This document shows positions 8,791-18,301 of a stretch of DNA of 64,000 bases, in pieces. Positions within the stretch are counted from its first letter, which is position 1; every line of letters starts with the position of its first letter. Source of the DNA: Caballeronia sp. SEWSISQ10-4 2 (lineage in GTDB: Bacteria > Pseudomonadota > Gammaproteobacteria > Burkholderiales > Burkholderiaceae); NCBI RefSeq assembly GCF_030464885.1, contig NZ_JALPRJ010000015.1, positions 1 through 64,000 of the forward strand, given 5' to 3'. The notes under the pieces are model-generated. The model ran no database searches and was not told where the DNA came from. It was given only the letters and a program-made list of their open reading frames with translations. The position numbers were made by a program, and so were the translations under genes.

Positions 8791-11315
8791 AGCTCTCCCG
8801 TAACAGTTTGTTGTGTGGGTTGGTGGCTGAGAACTTCCGGTCCGCTATTACCCGGACCATCGGCTTCTCCGATTGGCAAACTGCAATGGAATGTGGCGCC
8901 CGTCACGTTGCCCGAGGCATCGATATTGTTCACCACCCAAAGACGTCCACGATGCGATTCAATGATCGATCGGCAAATGTTTAACCCCATGCCCATACCG
9001 TCGGACTTGGTGCTGTAGAAAGGCTCGAACAGGCGCTCAGCCGTGGCTTCGTCCACGCCCGGCCCCTGATCCACCACGCTCACGCAGACAAAACCGCCGT
9101 CCACGCGCTGCACGATCACGCGGATTACAGGATCAACGGCGTTCGGCTTGGCGTCGTGCATGGCTTCGGCGGCGTTTTTCAATAGGTTCACGAGCACTTG
9201 TTCGATCAACACCGGATCCACATGGATCACGGGCATGCGCGAGCGGATTTCGGTGAGAATGCGGATCTTGCGTTTGCGCGCTTCGATTTCGGCGAGGCCG
9301 ACTGCATCGGCGACGATATCGGCAACACGCGTGGGCTGGCGTTTCGGCTCGCTGCGCTTCACGAATTCCCGAATACGCTTGATGATCATGCCCGCGCGCA
9401 CCGCTTGCTGCGCCGTTTTTTCGAGCACGGGCAAGAGCGCGTCCTGCGTCATGCGGCCCGATTTCACCAGTGCGACGCAACCCGAACAGTAATTATTGAT
9501 CGCGGCCAAAGGCTGATTCAGTTCGTGCGCCAGCGATGACGCCATTTCGCCCATCGTCATCAGACGGCTCGTGAACTGCAGCTTTTCTTCCTGCTGGTCG
9601 GCGAGTTCCTGTGCTTGCTTGCGCGTGGTGATGTCGGTCGCGATCTGCATCTGCGCGAGATGGCCGTCCACCCATTGAATGTACTGGCGACGCACTTCGA
9701 ACCATTTCTGGATGCCTTCCACATACACTTCCTGCGCATCCGAGGTGCTTTCGGTCAGTGCAGTAGCGGGGAGGCCGGCGTAGGTATCGACCATATCGAT
9801 GGAATCGGACGACGCCTGCGCCGTATCGAAACCCGCACCCGCGAGTTCCAGATGACCGTCCGGACGAATGCCGAACAAGTGCCGGTAATAGCGATTCGCG
9901 AACAGCAATTCGGCTTCGTCGGCGGCGAGCACGGACACGGCCGCGTCGAGGCTTTCCAATACGGTGGTAAAGCGTTCATGCGCGGCGGCGAGATCTTCGC
10001 GGGCGCGGCGTGGTTCGGTGATATCCGTCATCGACGACATCCAGCCCGTCTGCCGTCCCGAGCTGTCGATAAGCGGCGACACATAAAGCCGCGCGTGGAA
10101 GAACGAACCGTCCTTGCGGCGCACGCGCAATTCGAAACCGGACGAGGGCGCCTTGCCACGCAAGGTCATGTCGAGTTGCCGCTGCATCTCCGGATACGCG
10201 TCTTTCGGCCAGTACGGAAACGGCGCCACTTTGCCGACGAGATCGCTTTCATCCCAGCCGGTCATCCGGCAAAACGCCGGATTCACGTGCGTGATGCGGC
10301 CGTGCATGTCGAGCACGCGCATGCCGATCAGCACAGAATTTTCCATCGCGCGGCGGAAGAAGGCTTCGGCGTAGAGCGCTTGTTGCGCCTCGAAGCGTTG
10401 CCGCGTGTGTTTCCAAAGACTCCACAAGCTCCACAACACAAAGCACGACAAGCCGGCGACGAGCCAGACGAGCGTGTTATTGGTGAAATTGGTGAGTTGC
10501 GGATACGAATAAACGCGTACCGATACCCCCTGTCCCGGCGGATCGAGCGGCAGATCGTAGAACATGTCGCGCGGCAGGCGCGGCCGGCTCGAGGTCGTCG
10601 CGAGCTCGCGATTGTTCAGATCGGTGATGGAAATCTTGTACTTCGCGGAGAGCTCGCCGGGGATGTCGTGCTTGAGAATCCCTTCGATGGAAAACACCGC
10701 CGCTATGGAACCGAGAAACTCGCGGTCGCGAAAAACCGGTGTCTGCAACGTGATGTAGCCGTTGCCGAGGTCGTCGTAGAGAAGCGGGGAGTAAATCTGG
10801 CGGCGGGTTGTGCGTGCTTCGTCGAAGGCGGCCTGGACGGCGTCGTCCATCTGCGCGTCGGTGGGTTTGGCGAGCCGGGAGCCCAGCACGGGCAGCGGCG
10901 TATTTGGCCAGCGCGGCTTGTGCTGCGCCGTGTACCAGTTCATGTAGAGGATCTCGGGATGCCCCTGCATGATGTCGCCGGTGGAACTCTGGAATGACTG
11001 CGGGTCGCCGTGACCGGTCGCAATGTCGCGCGCCAATGCCTGGATTTGTTCCTGCGCGCCAGTCATGGAAAGCCGGATTTGCTGCTGTGCCCAAGCGACG
11101 TTACGGTAGAGCGTGTCTTCCTGCTGCTGCTGCTCGCGCCGGTTGAGACTCCATAAAATCAGGCTCATTACGACCAGAAAAACCAGGATCGAGATGAGTG
11201 GGGTCAGCAAGTACGAGTTTGACCACCACGGTCCGTGGTGCCAGCGGGTCGGCGTCGTGTCGTTAAATTTCTTCGACGAACGCGCCGAGCGTGCGAAAAG
11301 CCGTTCGGTCAACAT
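8787..11315 (-). CDS. Membrane PAS-domain sensor histidine kinase
   Basis: An 842-residue kinase of the FixL/DctB style. Membrane segments lie at about 34-57 and 281-301, enclosing a periplasmic sensor region of about 220 residues. Two PAS domains follow (about 316-435 and 445-565). The HisKA phospho-acceptor is His597 in SSLAHELNQPLAAINNY. The ATPase domain shows the N box LVNLLKNAAEAM, the G1 box DQGPGV and STKSDGMGMGLNI. It phosphorylates, by inference, the coupled FixJ-type regulator downstream. It is divergent from aceE across 308 bp. The signal is unknown: the periplasmic region suggests an external small molecule, the PAS domains a cytoplasmic cue. I see no residue pattern that proves heme binding as in FixL. 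Confidence 0.92.
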   Translation of the reverse strand: MLTERLFARSARSSKKFNDTTPTRWHHGPWWSNSYLLTPLISILVFLVVMSLILWSLNRREQQQQEDTLYRNVAWAQQQIRLSMTGAQEQIQALARDIATGHGDPQSFQSSTGDIMQGHPEILYMNWYTAQHKPRWPNTPLPVLGSRLAKPTDAQMDDAVQAAFDEARTTRRQIYSPLLYDDLGNGYITLQTPVFRDREFLGSIAAVFSIEGILKHDIPGELSAKYKISITDLNNRELATTSSRPRLPRDMFYDLPLDPPGQGVSVRVYSYPQLTNFTNNTLVWLVAGLSCFVLWSLWSLWKHTRQRFEAQQALYAEAFFRRAMENSVLIGMRVLDMHGRITHVNPAFCRMTGWDESDLVGKVAPFPYWPKDAYPEMQRQLDMTLRGKAPSSGFELRVRRKDGSFFHARLYVSPLIDSSGRQTGWMSSMTDITEPRRAREDLAAAHERFTTVLESLDAAVSVLAADEAELLFANRYYRHLFGIRPDGHLELAGAGFDTAQASSDSIDMVDTYAGLPATALTESTSDAQEVYVEGIQKWFEVRRQYIQWVDGHLAQMQIATDITTRKQAQELADQQEEKLQFTSRLMTMGEMASSLAHELNQPLAAINNYCSGCVALVKSGRMTQDALLPVLEKTAQQAVRAGMIIKRIREFVKRSEPKRQPTRVADIVADAVGLAEIEARKRKIRILTEIRSRMPVIHVDPVLIEQVLVNLLKNAAEAMHDAKPNAVDPVIRVIVQRVDGGFVCVSVVDQGPGVDEATAERLFEPFYSTKSDGMGMGLNICRSIIESHRGRLWVVNNIDASGNVTGATFHCSLPIGEADGPGNSGPEVLSHQPTQQTVTGEL

Positions 11316-11623
11316 GCGCGCAATTGTAACGCAGCGCTCGACTGTTAAATGGCGTAAAAAGACGGGAAAAGGCCTGCTATTGATCGCAAGGACACCAACG
11401 AGTCTATCAAAAAGTCCTTATCCCACGGTGCGTTGCAGCAATTTTCCGCATTATGAGATTGACTCTCATGATTCGAAAAATTGCTTGCGCTACCGTTCGG
11501 AGCCTCTTTAGAATTGCCGCACGCGCGCTTGTCCCTCATTGTTTTCCGCGATTGTGTCTTGCGGATGGCTTAAAGGCTCGCGTCGTCTGTTCATAGAGCG
11601 TTCCTCAAAACCAGGAGACGAGC
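11316..11623. promoter_or_regulatory. Divergent regulatory region, kinase gene / aceE
   Basis: This gene-free 308 bp holds a palindrome with 6-bp arms, ATGAGA-TTGAC-TCTCAT (11453-11469), and a possible sigma-70 promoter for aceE with TTGCGC (11485-11490), 18 bp, then TAGAAT (11509-11514). The leader from there to the aceE ATG is about 100 nt, with a clear CAGGAG ribosome site. The palindrome would lie at about -65, a position suited to an activator or repressor. Its ligand protein is unknown; the PAS kinase/regulator pair next door is one candidate. Confidence 0.45.
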
Positions 11624-14323
11624 ATGTCCGCTGTACCCGACGAAGTGATGAAATATGTCGCCAACGCCAAGGACGACGAAGATCCCCAGGAAACTGCTGA
11701 GTGGCTAGAAGCCCTCGACGGCGTGATTTCGGCAGTAGGCCCGGATCGTGCCCACTACCTGATCGAAAAGCAGATCGAATTCGCGCGCGTGCACGGCGAA
11801 CATCTGCCGTTTTCCGCTAACACGCCTTACATCAACACCATTCCGGTTGCCGCCCAGTCGAAGATTCCCGGCGACCAGGACATCGAGCACAAGATCCGCT
11901 CGTACACGCGCTGGAACGCCATTGCCATGGTGCTGCGCGCCGGCAAGGACACGAACGTGGGCGGGCATATTGCTTCGTTCGCGTCGGCGGCCACGCTGTA
12001 TGACGTCGGTTTCAACCATTTCTGGCACGCACCGTCCCCCGAACACGGTGGCGATCTCGTGTTCGTGCAGGGTCACTCATCGCCGGGTGTGTACTCGCGC
12101 GCGTTCTTGCTTGGCCGCCTGAAAGCGAGCCAGCTCGATAATTTCCGCCAGGAAGTGGGCGGCGAAGGCATTTCGTCGTATCCGCATCCGTGGCTGATGC
12201 CAGACTTCTGGCAGTTCCCGACCGTGTCCATGGGCCTCGGCCCAATCATGGCGATCTATCAGGCGCGTTTCATGAAGTACATGGACGCGCGCGGCATCAT
12301 CAAGGCAGGCAGCCGCAAGGTCTGGGCATTCCTCGGCGACGGCGAAACGGACGAACCGGAATCGCTCGGCGCGATCGGCATGGCCGGCCGTGAACGGCTC
12401 GACAACCTCGTCTTCGTGATCAACTGCAACCTGCAGCGTCTCGACGGCCCGGTGCGCGGCAACGGCAAGATCATCCAGGAACTCGAAAGCGAATTCCGCG
12501 GCGCCGGATGGAATGTGATCAAGGTGGTGTGGGGCAGCCGCTGGGACTCGCTGTTCGCACGCGATAAAACCGGTGCACTGATGCGCCGGATGATGGAAGT
12601 CGTCGACGGCGAATATCAGACGTACAAGTCGGAGTCGGGCGCCTACGTGCGCGAGCATTTCTTCAACACGCCGGAACTCAAGGCGATGGTGGCGGAATGG
12701 TCCGATGAAGACATCTGGAACCTGAATCGCGGCGGCCATGATCCGCACAAGATTTACGCGGCATACACGGAAGCATCGAAGACGAAGGGTCAGCCGACCG
12801 TCATCCTCGCCAAGACCATCAAGGGTTACGGCATGGGCGAAGCCGGTCAGGCGATGAACATCACGCACCAGCAGAAGAAACTGCACACGGATCAGCTGAA
12901 GAAATTCCGCGACCAGTTCAAGCTGCCGATTCCCGACGACCAGATCGCAGACGTGCCGTACCTGACGTTCGAAGAAGGTTCGAAGGAACTCGAGTACATG
13001 CGCGCTCGCCGCCAGGAACTCGGCGGTTATCTGCCGGCTCGCCGTCAGAGGGCCGAGTCGCTGCCGGTGCCGGATCTGTCGGCGTTCGAACCGGTGCTCA
13101 AGGGCACGGGGCCGGGCCGCGAGATCTCCACGACCATGGCGTTCGTGCGGATTCTCAACATCCTGCTGAAGGACAAGGCGCTCGGCAAACGCATCGTGCC
13201 GATCGTGCCGGATGAATCGCGTACCTTCGGTATGGAAGGTTTGTTCCGTCAGATCGGCATCTGGAATCAGGACGGCCAGAAGTACGTGCCGGAAGATTCC
13301 GATCAGTTGATGTTTTATCGTGAATCGGAAACCGGCCAGATCCTGCAGGAAGGGATCAACGAAGCCGGCGGAATGTGTGACTGGATCGCGGCTGCGACGT
13401 CGTATTCGACGCACAACGAGATCATGATCCCGTTCTACATCTTCTACTCCATGTTCGGCTTCCAGCGTATCGGTGACCTGGCGTGGGCCGCGGGCGACAT
13501 GCGTTCGCGCGGCTTCTTGCTGGGTGGCACGGCTGGGCGTACAACGCTCAACGGCGAAGGCCTGCAGCACGAAGATGGTCATTCGCTGATGTGGGCGGCG
13601 TCGGTGCCGAATTGCGTGAGCTACGACCCGACCTTCGGCTACGAACTCGCGGTGATCATGCAGGACGGTTTGCGTCGCATGGTGGCAGATCAGGAAGACG
13701 TGTATTACTACGTCACGGTGATGAACGAGAACTACGAACACCCGGCGATTCCGCAGGGCGATGGCGTAGCCGCTGACATCATCAAGGGCATGTACTCGTT
13801 CCGCAAGTCGGATGCCGACGCAAAGGCGCCGCGCGTTCAGCTGATGGGCGCGGGCACGATCTTCAATGAAGTGATCGCCGCTGCTGATTTGCTCAAGAAC
13901 GACTGGAACGTCGCCGCCGATCTCTGGAGCGTCCCGAGCTTTACGGAACTGGCACGCGAAGGCATGGATGTCGATCGCTGGAACCTGCTGCATCCGACCG
14001 AAGAGCGCCGAGTCTCGCACGTGACCAAGCTGCTGAAGGACGCGAAGGGTCCGGTGATTGCATCGACGGATTATGTGCGCGCGCTCGTCGACCAGATTCG
14101 CGGTTATGTGCCGAACAAGTTTGTCGTGCTCGGTACTGACGGCTACGGCCGTTCGGACACGCGCGAAAAACTGCGTCATTTCTTCGAAGTCGACCGCTAC
14201 TGGGTCACCGTCGCGGCGCTCAATGCGCTGGCCGACGAAGGCACGATCGACCGCAAGCTTGTCGCCGACGCGATCAAGAAGTACGCGCTCGACCCCGCCA
14301 AACCCAACCCGATGACGGTCTAA
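11624..14323 (+). CDS. aceE: Pyruvate dehydrogenase E1 component (homodimeric type)
   Basis: An 899-residue thiamine-diphosphate enzyme that decarboxylates pyruvate and reductively acetylates the lipoyl groups of AceF. It is the long single-chain E1 of proteobacteria. The ThDP motif GDGETDEPESLGAIGMAG...NCN is at about 230-265. Length matches E. coli AceE. It is first gene of the aceE-aceF-lpdA cluster. A CAGGAG ribosome site precedes ATGTCC. An 87-bp gap with a stable hairpin separates it from aceF, which may adjust the E1:E2 ratio. Confidence 0.98.
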   Translation: MSAVPDEVMKYVANAKDDEDPQETAEWLEALDGVISAVGPDRAHYLIEKQIEFARVHGEHLPFSANTPYINTIPVAAQSKIPGDQDIEHKIRSYTRWNAIAMVLRAGKDTNVGGHIASFASAATLYDVGFNHFWHAPSPEHGGDLVFVQGHSSPGVYSRAFLLGRLKASQLDNFRQEVGGEGISSYPHPWLMPDFWQFPTVSMGLGPIMAIYQARFMKYMDARGIIKAGSRKVWAFLGDGETDEPESLGAIGMAGRERLDNLVFVINCNLQRLDGPVRGNGKIIQELESEFRGAGWNVIKVVWGSRWDSLFARDKTGALMRRMMEVVDGEYQTYKSESGAYVREHFFNTPELKAMVAEWSDEDIWNLNRGGHDPHKIYAAYTEASKTKGQPTVILAKTIKGYGMGEAGQAMNITHQQKKLHTDQLKKFRDQFKLPIPDDQIADVPYLTFEEGSKELEYMRARRQELGGYLPARRQRAESLPVPDLSAFEPVLKGTGPGREISTTMAFVRILNILLKDKALGKRIVPIVPDESRTFGMEGLFRQIGIWNQDGQKYVPEDSDQLMFYRESETGQILQEGINEAGGMCDWIAAATSYSTHNEIMIPFYIFYSMFGFQRIGDLAWAAGDMRSRGFLLGGTAGRTTLNGEGLQHEDGHSLMWAASVPNCVSYDPTFGYELAVIMQDGLRRMVADQEDVYYYVTVMNENYEHPAIPQGDGVAADIIKGMYSFRKSDADAKAPRVQLMGAGTIFNEVIAAADLLKNDWNVAADLWSVPSFTELAREGMDVDRWNLLHPTEERRVSHVTKLLKDAKGPVIASTDYVRALVDQIRGYVPNKFVVLGTDGYGRSDTREKLRHFFEVDRYWVTVAALNALADEGTIDRKLVADAIKKYALDPAKPNPMTV

Positions 14324-14353
14324 CGCATCGGCCCCCGAGTGTTGTTGCGCGAA

Positions 14354-14382
14354 GTCGCCTTGCCGAAAAGCAGGGCGATTTT
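14354..14382 (+). terminator. Intercistronic hairpin between aceE and aceF
   Basis: GTCGCCTTGC (14354-14363) pairs with GCAGGGCGAT (14370-14379), including G-U pairs, around a 6-nt loop, followed by only a short T run. It is too weak for a full terminator. It could act as a partial attenuator or a 3' stabiliser of the aceE message; this role is inference. Confidence 0.4.
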
Positions 14383-14410
14383 CGCGTCGCGACCCAGGAG
14401 ACAATAAACA

Positions 14411-16048
14411 ATGAGTCAAGCGATCGAAGTCAAGGTGCCGGATATCGGCGATTACACGGACATTCCGGTGATCGAAGTGCTGGTGAAAGTGGGCGACACC
14501 GTCGAGAAGGAGCAATCGCTCGTCACGCTCGAATCCGATAAAGCGACCATGGACGTGCCGAGTTCGGCAGCCGGCGTCGTGAAGGAAGTGAAGGTCAAGG
14601 TGGGCGACAACGTGTCGGAAGGTGCGTTGATCGTTGTGCTGGAAGCGGCTGGAGCGAGCGCGGCTGCTGCTGCGCCTGCTACAGCTGAAGCGCCTGCTCA
14701 AGAGAAGGCCGCTGCGCCGGCCGCCGCTTCGGGTGGCGGATCGGTTGAAGTGAAGGTGCCGGATATCGGCGACTTCAAGGACATTCCGGTTATCGAAGTG
14801 AACGTGAAGGTTGGTGACAAGGTCGAGAAGGAGCAATCGCTCGTCACGCTCGAATCCGATAAAGCCACCATGGACGTGCCGTCGCCCGCAGCGGGAACGG
14901 TCAAGGAACTCAAGGTCAAGGTCGGCGACAACGTCTCGGAAGGGACGTTGATTCTTGTGCTGGAAGGTGGTGCCGGATCGGCGCCTGCTGCAGCACCGAA
15001 GCAGGAAGCGCCGAAGGCTGCCGCGCCTTCGGAGGCTGCGCCAGCGAAATCCGCGCCGGCTCAGAAAGAAGCACCGTCCGCACTCGCTCTCGCACCGGCT
15101 ATTCCTGCCGGCGAGGGGGCGCGTACTTCGAGCCACGCGTCGCCGTCCGTGCGCAAGTTTGCGCGCGAACTGGGCGTCGATGTCTCGAAGGTAACGGGTT
15201 CGGGCCACAAGAACCGCATCACGCAAGCTGACGTCACCGCGTTCGTGAAGGGCGTGATGACCGGTCAGGGCAAGGCGCCGGCGGCGGCTGCCGCTGCACC
15301 GGCCGGTGGCGGCGAGTTGAACCTGCTGCCGTGGCCGAAGGTCGACTTTACGAAGTTCGGTCCGATCGATCCGAAGCCGCTGTCGCGCATCAAGAAGATT
15401 TCGGGCGCGAACCTGCATCGTAACTGGGTGATGATTCCGCACGTCACGAACAACGACGAAGCCGATATCACCGACCTCGAAGCGCTGCGCGTGACGCTGA
15501 ACAAGGAAAACGAAAAGGCCGGCGTGAAGTTCACCATGCTCGCGTTCGTGATCAAGGCGGTGGTTGCCGCGTTGAAGAAATTCCCGACGTTCAATGCGAG
15601 CCTCGACGGCGACAACCTCGTCTTCAAGCAGTATTACAACATCGGTTTTGCCGCCGATACGCCGAACGGTTTGATGGTTCCCGTGATTCGCGATGCCGAC
15701 AAGAAGGGTCTCGTCGATGTCGCCCGCGAAATGGCGGATCTGTCGAAGGCGGCGCGCGAAGGGAAGCTTAAGCCCGACCAGATGCAAGGCGGATGTTTCT
15801 CGATTTCGTCGCTGGGCGGCATTGGCGGGACGCATTTCACGCCGATCATCAACGCGCCTGAAGTGGCAATTCTCGGGTTGTCGCGGGGCGCGATGAAGCC
15901 TGTATGGGACGGCAAGGCGTTTGTACCTCGCCTGATTCTGCCTTTGTCGCTGTCTTACGATCATCGGGTTATCGATGGCGCCGAGGCCGCGCGGTTCAAT
16001 GCCTACCTTTCTGCTGTGCTGGCGGATTTCCGTCGCGTGAGTCTTTGA
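14411..16048 (+). CDS. aceF: Pyruvate dehydrogenase E2, dihydrolipoyl acetyltransferase
   Basis: A 545-residue core of the PDH complex that transfers acetyl from lipoyl lysine to CoA. There are two lipoyl domains (about 4-78 and 112-185) with lipoylation sites Lys44 and Lys151 in ESDKA, joined by Ala/Pro-rich swinging linkers. A peripheral-subunit-binding domain is at about 243-280 (ASPSVRKFARELGVDV) and the catalytic domain ends with SYDHRVIDGAEAARF (His518, Asp522). The two lipoyl domains share near-identical DNA with each other and with lpdA (see repeats). E. coli AceF has three lipoyl domains; two is usual in this group. Confidence 0.97.
   Translation: MSQAIEVKVPDIGDYTDIPVIEVLVKVGDTVEKEQSLVTLESDKATMDVPSSAAGVVKEVKVKVGDNVSEGALIVVLEAAGASAAAAAPATAEAPAQEKAAAPAAASGGGSVEVKVPDIGDFKDIPVIEVNVKVGDKVEKEQSLVTLESDKATMDVPSPAAGTVKELKVKVGDNVSEGTLILVLEGGAGSAPAAAPKQEAPKAAAPSEAAPAKSAPAQKEAPSALALAPAIPAGEGARTSSHASPSVRKFARELGVDVSKVTGSGHKNRITQADVTAFVKGVMTGQGKAPAAAAAAPAGGGELNLLPWPKVDFTKFGPIDPKPLSRIKKISGANLHRNWVMIPHVTNNDEADITDLEALRVTLNKENEKAGVKFTMLAFVIKAVVAALKKFPTFNASLDGDNLVFKQYYNIGFAADTPNGLMVPVIRDADKKGLVDVAREMADLSKAAREGKLKPDQMQGGCFSISSLGGIGGTHFTPIINAPEVAILGLSRGAMKPVWDGKAFVPRLILPLSLSYDHRVIDGAEAARFNAYLSAVLADFRRVSL
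14501..14541 (+). repeat. Lipoyl-domain DNA repeat, copy 1 (aceF domain 1)
   Basis: A 41-bp stretch around the lipoyl-lysine codons that is identical at 14822-14862 and 16619-16659. It codes for VEKEQSLVTLESDK. Identity reaches third codon positions, more than protein constraint requires. Confidence 0.85.
14822..14862 (+). repeat. Lipoyl-domain DNA repeat, copy 2 (aceF domain 2)
   Basis: Identical over 41 bp to 14501-14541 and 16619-16659. Similarity to the lpdA copy continues downstream through the codons for MDVPSPAAGTVKE. Confidence 0.85.
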
Positions 16049-16213
16049 TTTTTCGTGGCTCGGCGGGCCGCTTTATTTTGGTCCGCCAGCCGCTCCATTG
16101 AACTTGCGTTGCACTGCATTTGAGCAAAGAAAGGCAAGTCTGCCGACGGCAGAACCGATCGCTGCGCTTAAGCGTTTTCGCCGGTTCTGCCCGCTTCCTT
16201 CTTAGGGGACAAC

Positions 16214-18283
16214 ATGAGTCTCACCGAACTTAAAGTACCCGATATCGGCGATTTTCAAGACGTCGATGTTGTCGAAGTCAGCATCAAACCCGGCGACGCC
16301 ATCGAAAAAGAACAAGGCGTCCTCACGCTCGAATCGGATAAAGCGTCCATCGAAGTGCCGAGCGATCTCGTGGGTACGGTCAAGGAAGTCAAGATCAAAG
16401 CCGGCGATAAAGTCTCGCAAGGCACCGTGATCGCATTGGTGGAAACAGCTGATGCCGGCAGCGAAAAGCCTGCTGCTCCCGCTGAAAAGCCCGCCGCGCC
16501 CAAGGAAGCCGCTGCTCAAAAACCCTCAGGCGGAGGATCGCAAGACGTGAAAGTGCCGGATATCGGCGATTTCACCGACATTCCCGTCATCGAGATCCAC
16601 GTGAAAGTGGGCGACACGGTCGAGAAGGAGCAATCGCTCGTCACGCTCGAATCCGATAAGGCGACCATGGATGTACCGTCGCCCGCAGCGGGCACGGTCA
16701 AGGAAATCAAGGTCAAGCTCGGCGATAACGTCTCCGAAGGCTCGGTGATCCTCACGCTCGAAGGCCAGGGCAGCGGCGTCAGCCAGGCTGAGGAGAAGCC
16801 GAAGGCCGCTGCGCCCCAACCCGCCGAAAAGGCGACGCCCGCGCCGAAGGCCGCTTCGTTCTCCGGTTCCGCCGATATCGAATGCGACATGCTCGTGCTC
16901 GGCTCAGGCCCCGGCGGCTATTCCGCCGCCTTCCGCTCAGCCGATCTCGGCATGAACACGGTTCTCGTCGAACGTTATGAAACGCTCGGCGGCGTGTGCC
17001 TGAACGTCGGCTGCATTCCGTCGAAAGCCTTGCTTCACGCCGCTGCGATCACCGACGCCGCGAAGGAACTCGTGCACCATGGTATTTCCTTCGGTGAACC
17101 GACGATCGATCTCGACAAGCTCCGCGACTTCAAGTCGGGCGTTGTCAAGAAGCTGACCGGTGGATTGGCCGGCATGGCGAAGATGCGCAAGGTCCAGGTA
17201 GTGACGGGTGTCGGCAAGTTCGTTGGCCCGAACCACATGGAGATCGAAGGCGAGGGCGGCAAAAAGGTCGTGCAGTTCAGGAACGCGATCATCGCGGCGG
17301 GTTCGGAGGCCGTGAAGCTGCCGTTCATGCCGGAAGACCCGCGTGTTGTCGACTCGACCGGCGCGCTCGAATTGCGCCAGATCCCGAAGCGCATGCTTGT
17401 GGTCGGCGGCGGCATTATCGGGCTGGAAATGGCGACGGTGTATGCGTCACTGGGCGCGGAAATCGATGTCGTCGAAATGCTCGATGTCCTGATGGCCGGC
17501 GCGGATCGCGACCTCGTGAAGGTGTGGGAGAAGTTCAACGCCAAGCGCTTCGCGAACGTCATGCTCAAGACCAAAACGACCAAGGCGGAAGCGAAGGACG
17601 ACGGCATCTACGTGAGCTTCGAAGGCGAAAAAGCGCCCGCCGAAGCGCAGCGCTATGACCTCGTGCTCGTGGCGGTCGGCCGCAGCCCGAACGGCGGCAA
17701 GATTGGCGCCGACAAGGCTGGCGTGGCCGTGACCGATCGCGGTTTCATCAACGTCGACAAGCAGATGCGCACGAACGTCGAGCATATTTTTGCTATCGGC
17801 GATCTGGTCGGGCAGCCGATGCTCGCGCACAAGGCCGTGCATGAAGGCCACGTCGCGGCGGAAGTGGCGCACGGAGAAAAGTCCTACTTCGACGCGATGC
17901 AGATCCCATCTGTGGCCTACACCGATCCCGAAGTGGCGTGGGCCGGCAAGACTGAAGACCAGTGCAAGGCCGAAGGCATCAAGTACGGCAAGGCCGCGTT
18001 CCCGTGGGCCGCATCGGGCCGGGCGATTGCGAACGGTCGCGACGAAGGTTTCACCAAGCTCATCTTCGACGAAGAAACGCACCGGATCATCGGTGGCGGG
18101 ATCGTGGGATTGAACGCGGGCGACCTGATCAGCGAAGTGTGTCTCGCGATCGAAATGGGCGCGGACGCGGAGGATATCGGCAAGACGATCCATCCGCACC
18201 CGACGCTCGGCGAGTCGATCGGCATGGCGGCCGAACTGTACGAAGGCGTGTGTACGGATTTGCCGCCGCAGCGGAAGAAGTAA
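16214..18283 (+). CDS. lpdA: Dihydrolipoyl dehydrogenase (E3) with two N-terminal lipoyl domains
   Basis: A 689-residue FAD enzyme that reoxidises dihydrolipoamide with NAD. The E3 core starts near 221 with the FAD motif LGSGPGGYSAAF, then the redox pair Cys262/Cys267 in GGVCLNVGCIPSKA. The NAD-binding domain (VVGGGIIGLEMATVYASLG) follows, and the C-terminal HPHPTLGES carries the proton relay His662/Glu667. Two lipoyl domains precede it (about 3-77 and 110-184, lysines 43 and 149). A single N-terminal lipoyl domain is the known form in, for example, neisserial P64k and Ralstonia PdhL, so two is unusual. The second is far closer to the AceF domains than to the first E3 domain. It is last gene of the PDH cluster, 165 bp after aceF. 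Confidence 0.96.
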   Translation: MSLTELKVPDIGDFQDVDVVEVSIKPGDAIEKEQGVLTLESDKASIEVPSDLVGTVKEVKIKAGDKVSQGTVIALVETADAGSEKPAAPAEKPAAPKEAAAQKPSGGGSQDVKVPDIGDFTDIPVIEIHVKVGDTVEKEQSLVTLESDKATMDVPSPAAGTVKEIKVKLGDNVSEGSVILTLEGQGSGVSQAEEKPKAAAPQPAEKATPAPKAASFSGSADIECDMLVLGSGPGGYSAAFRSADLGMNTVLVERYETLGGVCLNVGCIPSKALLHAAAITDAAKELVHHGISFGEPTIDLDKLRDFKSGVVKKLTGGLAGMAKMRKVQVVTGVGKFVGPNHMEIEGEGGKKVVQFRNAIIAAGSEAVKLPFMPEDPRVVDSTGALELRQIPKRMLVVGGGIIGLEMATVYASLGAEIDVVEMLDVLMAGADRDLVKVWEKFNAKRFANVMLKTKTTKAEAKDDGIYVSFEGEKAPAEAQRYDLVLVAVGRSPNGGKIGADKAGVAVTDRGFINVDKQMRTNVEHIFAIGDLVGQPMLAHKAVHEGHVAAEVAHGEKSYFDAMQIPSVAYTDPEVAWAGKTEDQCKAEGIKYGKAAFPWAASGRAIANGRDEGFTKLIFDEETHRIIGGGIVGLNAGDLISEVCLAIEMGADAEDIGKTIHPHPTLGESIGMAAELYEGVCTDLPPQRKK
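16619..16659 (+). repeat. Lipoyl-domain DNA repeat, copy 3 (lpdA domain 2)
   Basis: Identical over 41 bp to the two copies in aceF. The first lipoyl domain of lpdA (around 16300-16360) is clearly diverged from it, pointing to a later copy event or gene conversion between aceF and lpdA. Confidence 0.85.
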
Positions 18284-18301
18284 CGGTTGAATTGTCGGTA
18301 A

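Noticed and set aside
12077-15964. A minus-strand open frame of about 1295 codons opposite aceE and aceF
   Set aside because: It is antisense to two clearly conserved genes, has Arg/His-rich composition typical of the shadow of high-GC coding DNA, and shows no family pattern.
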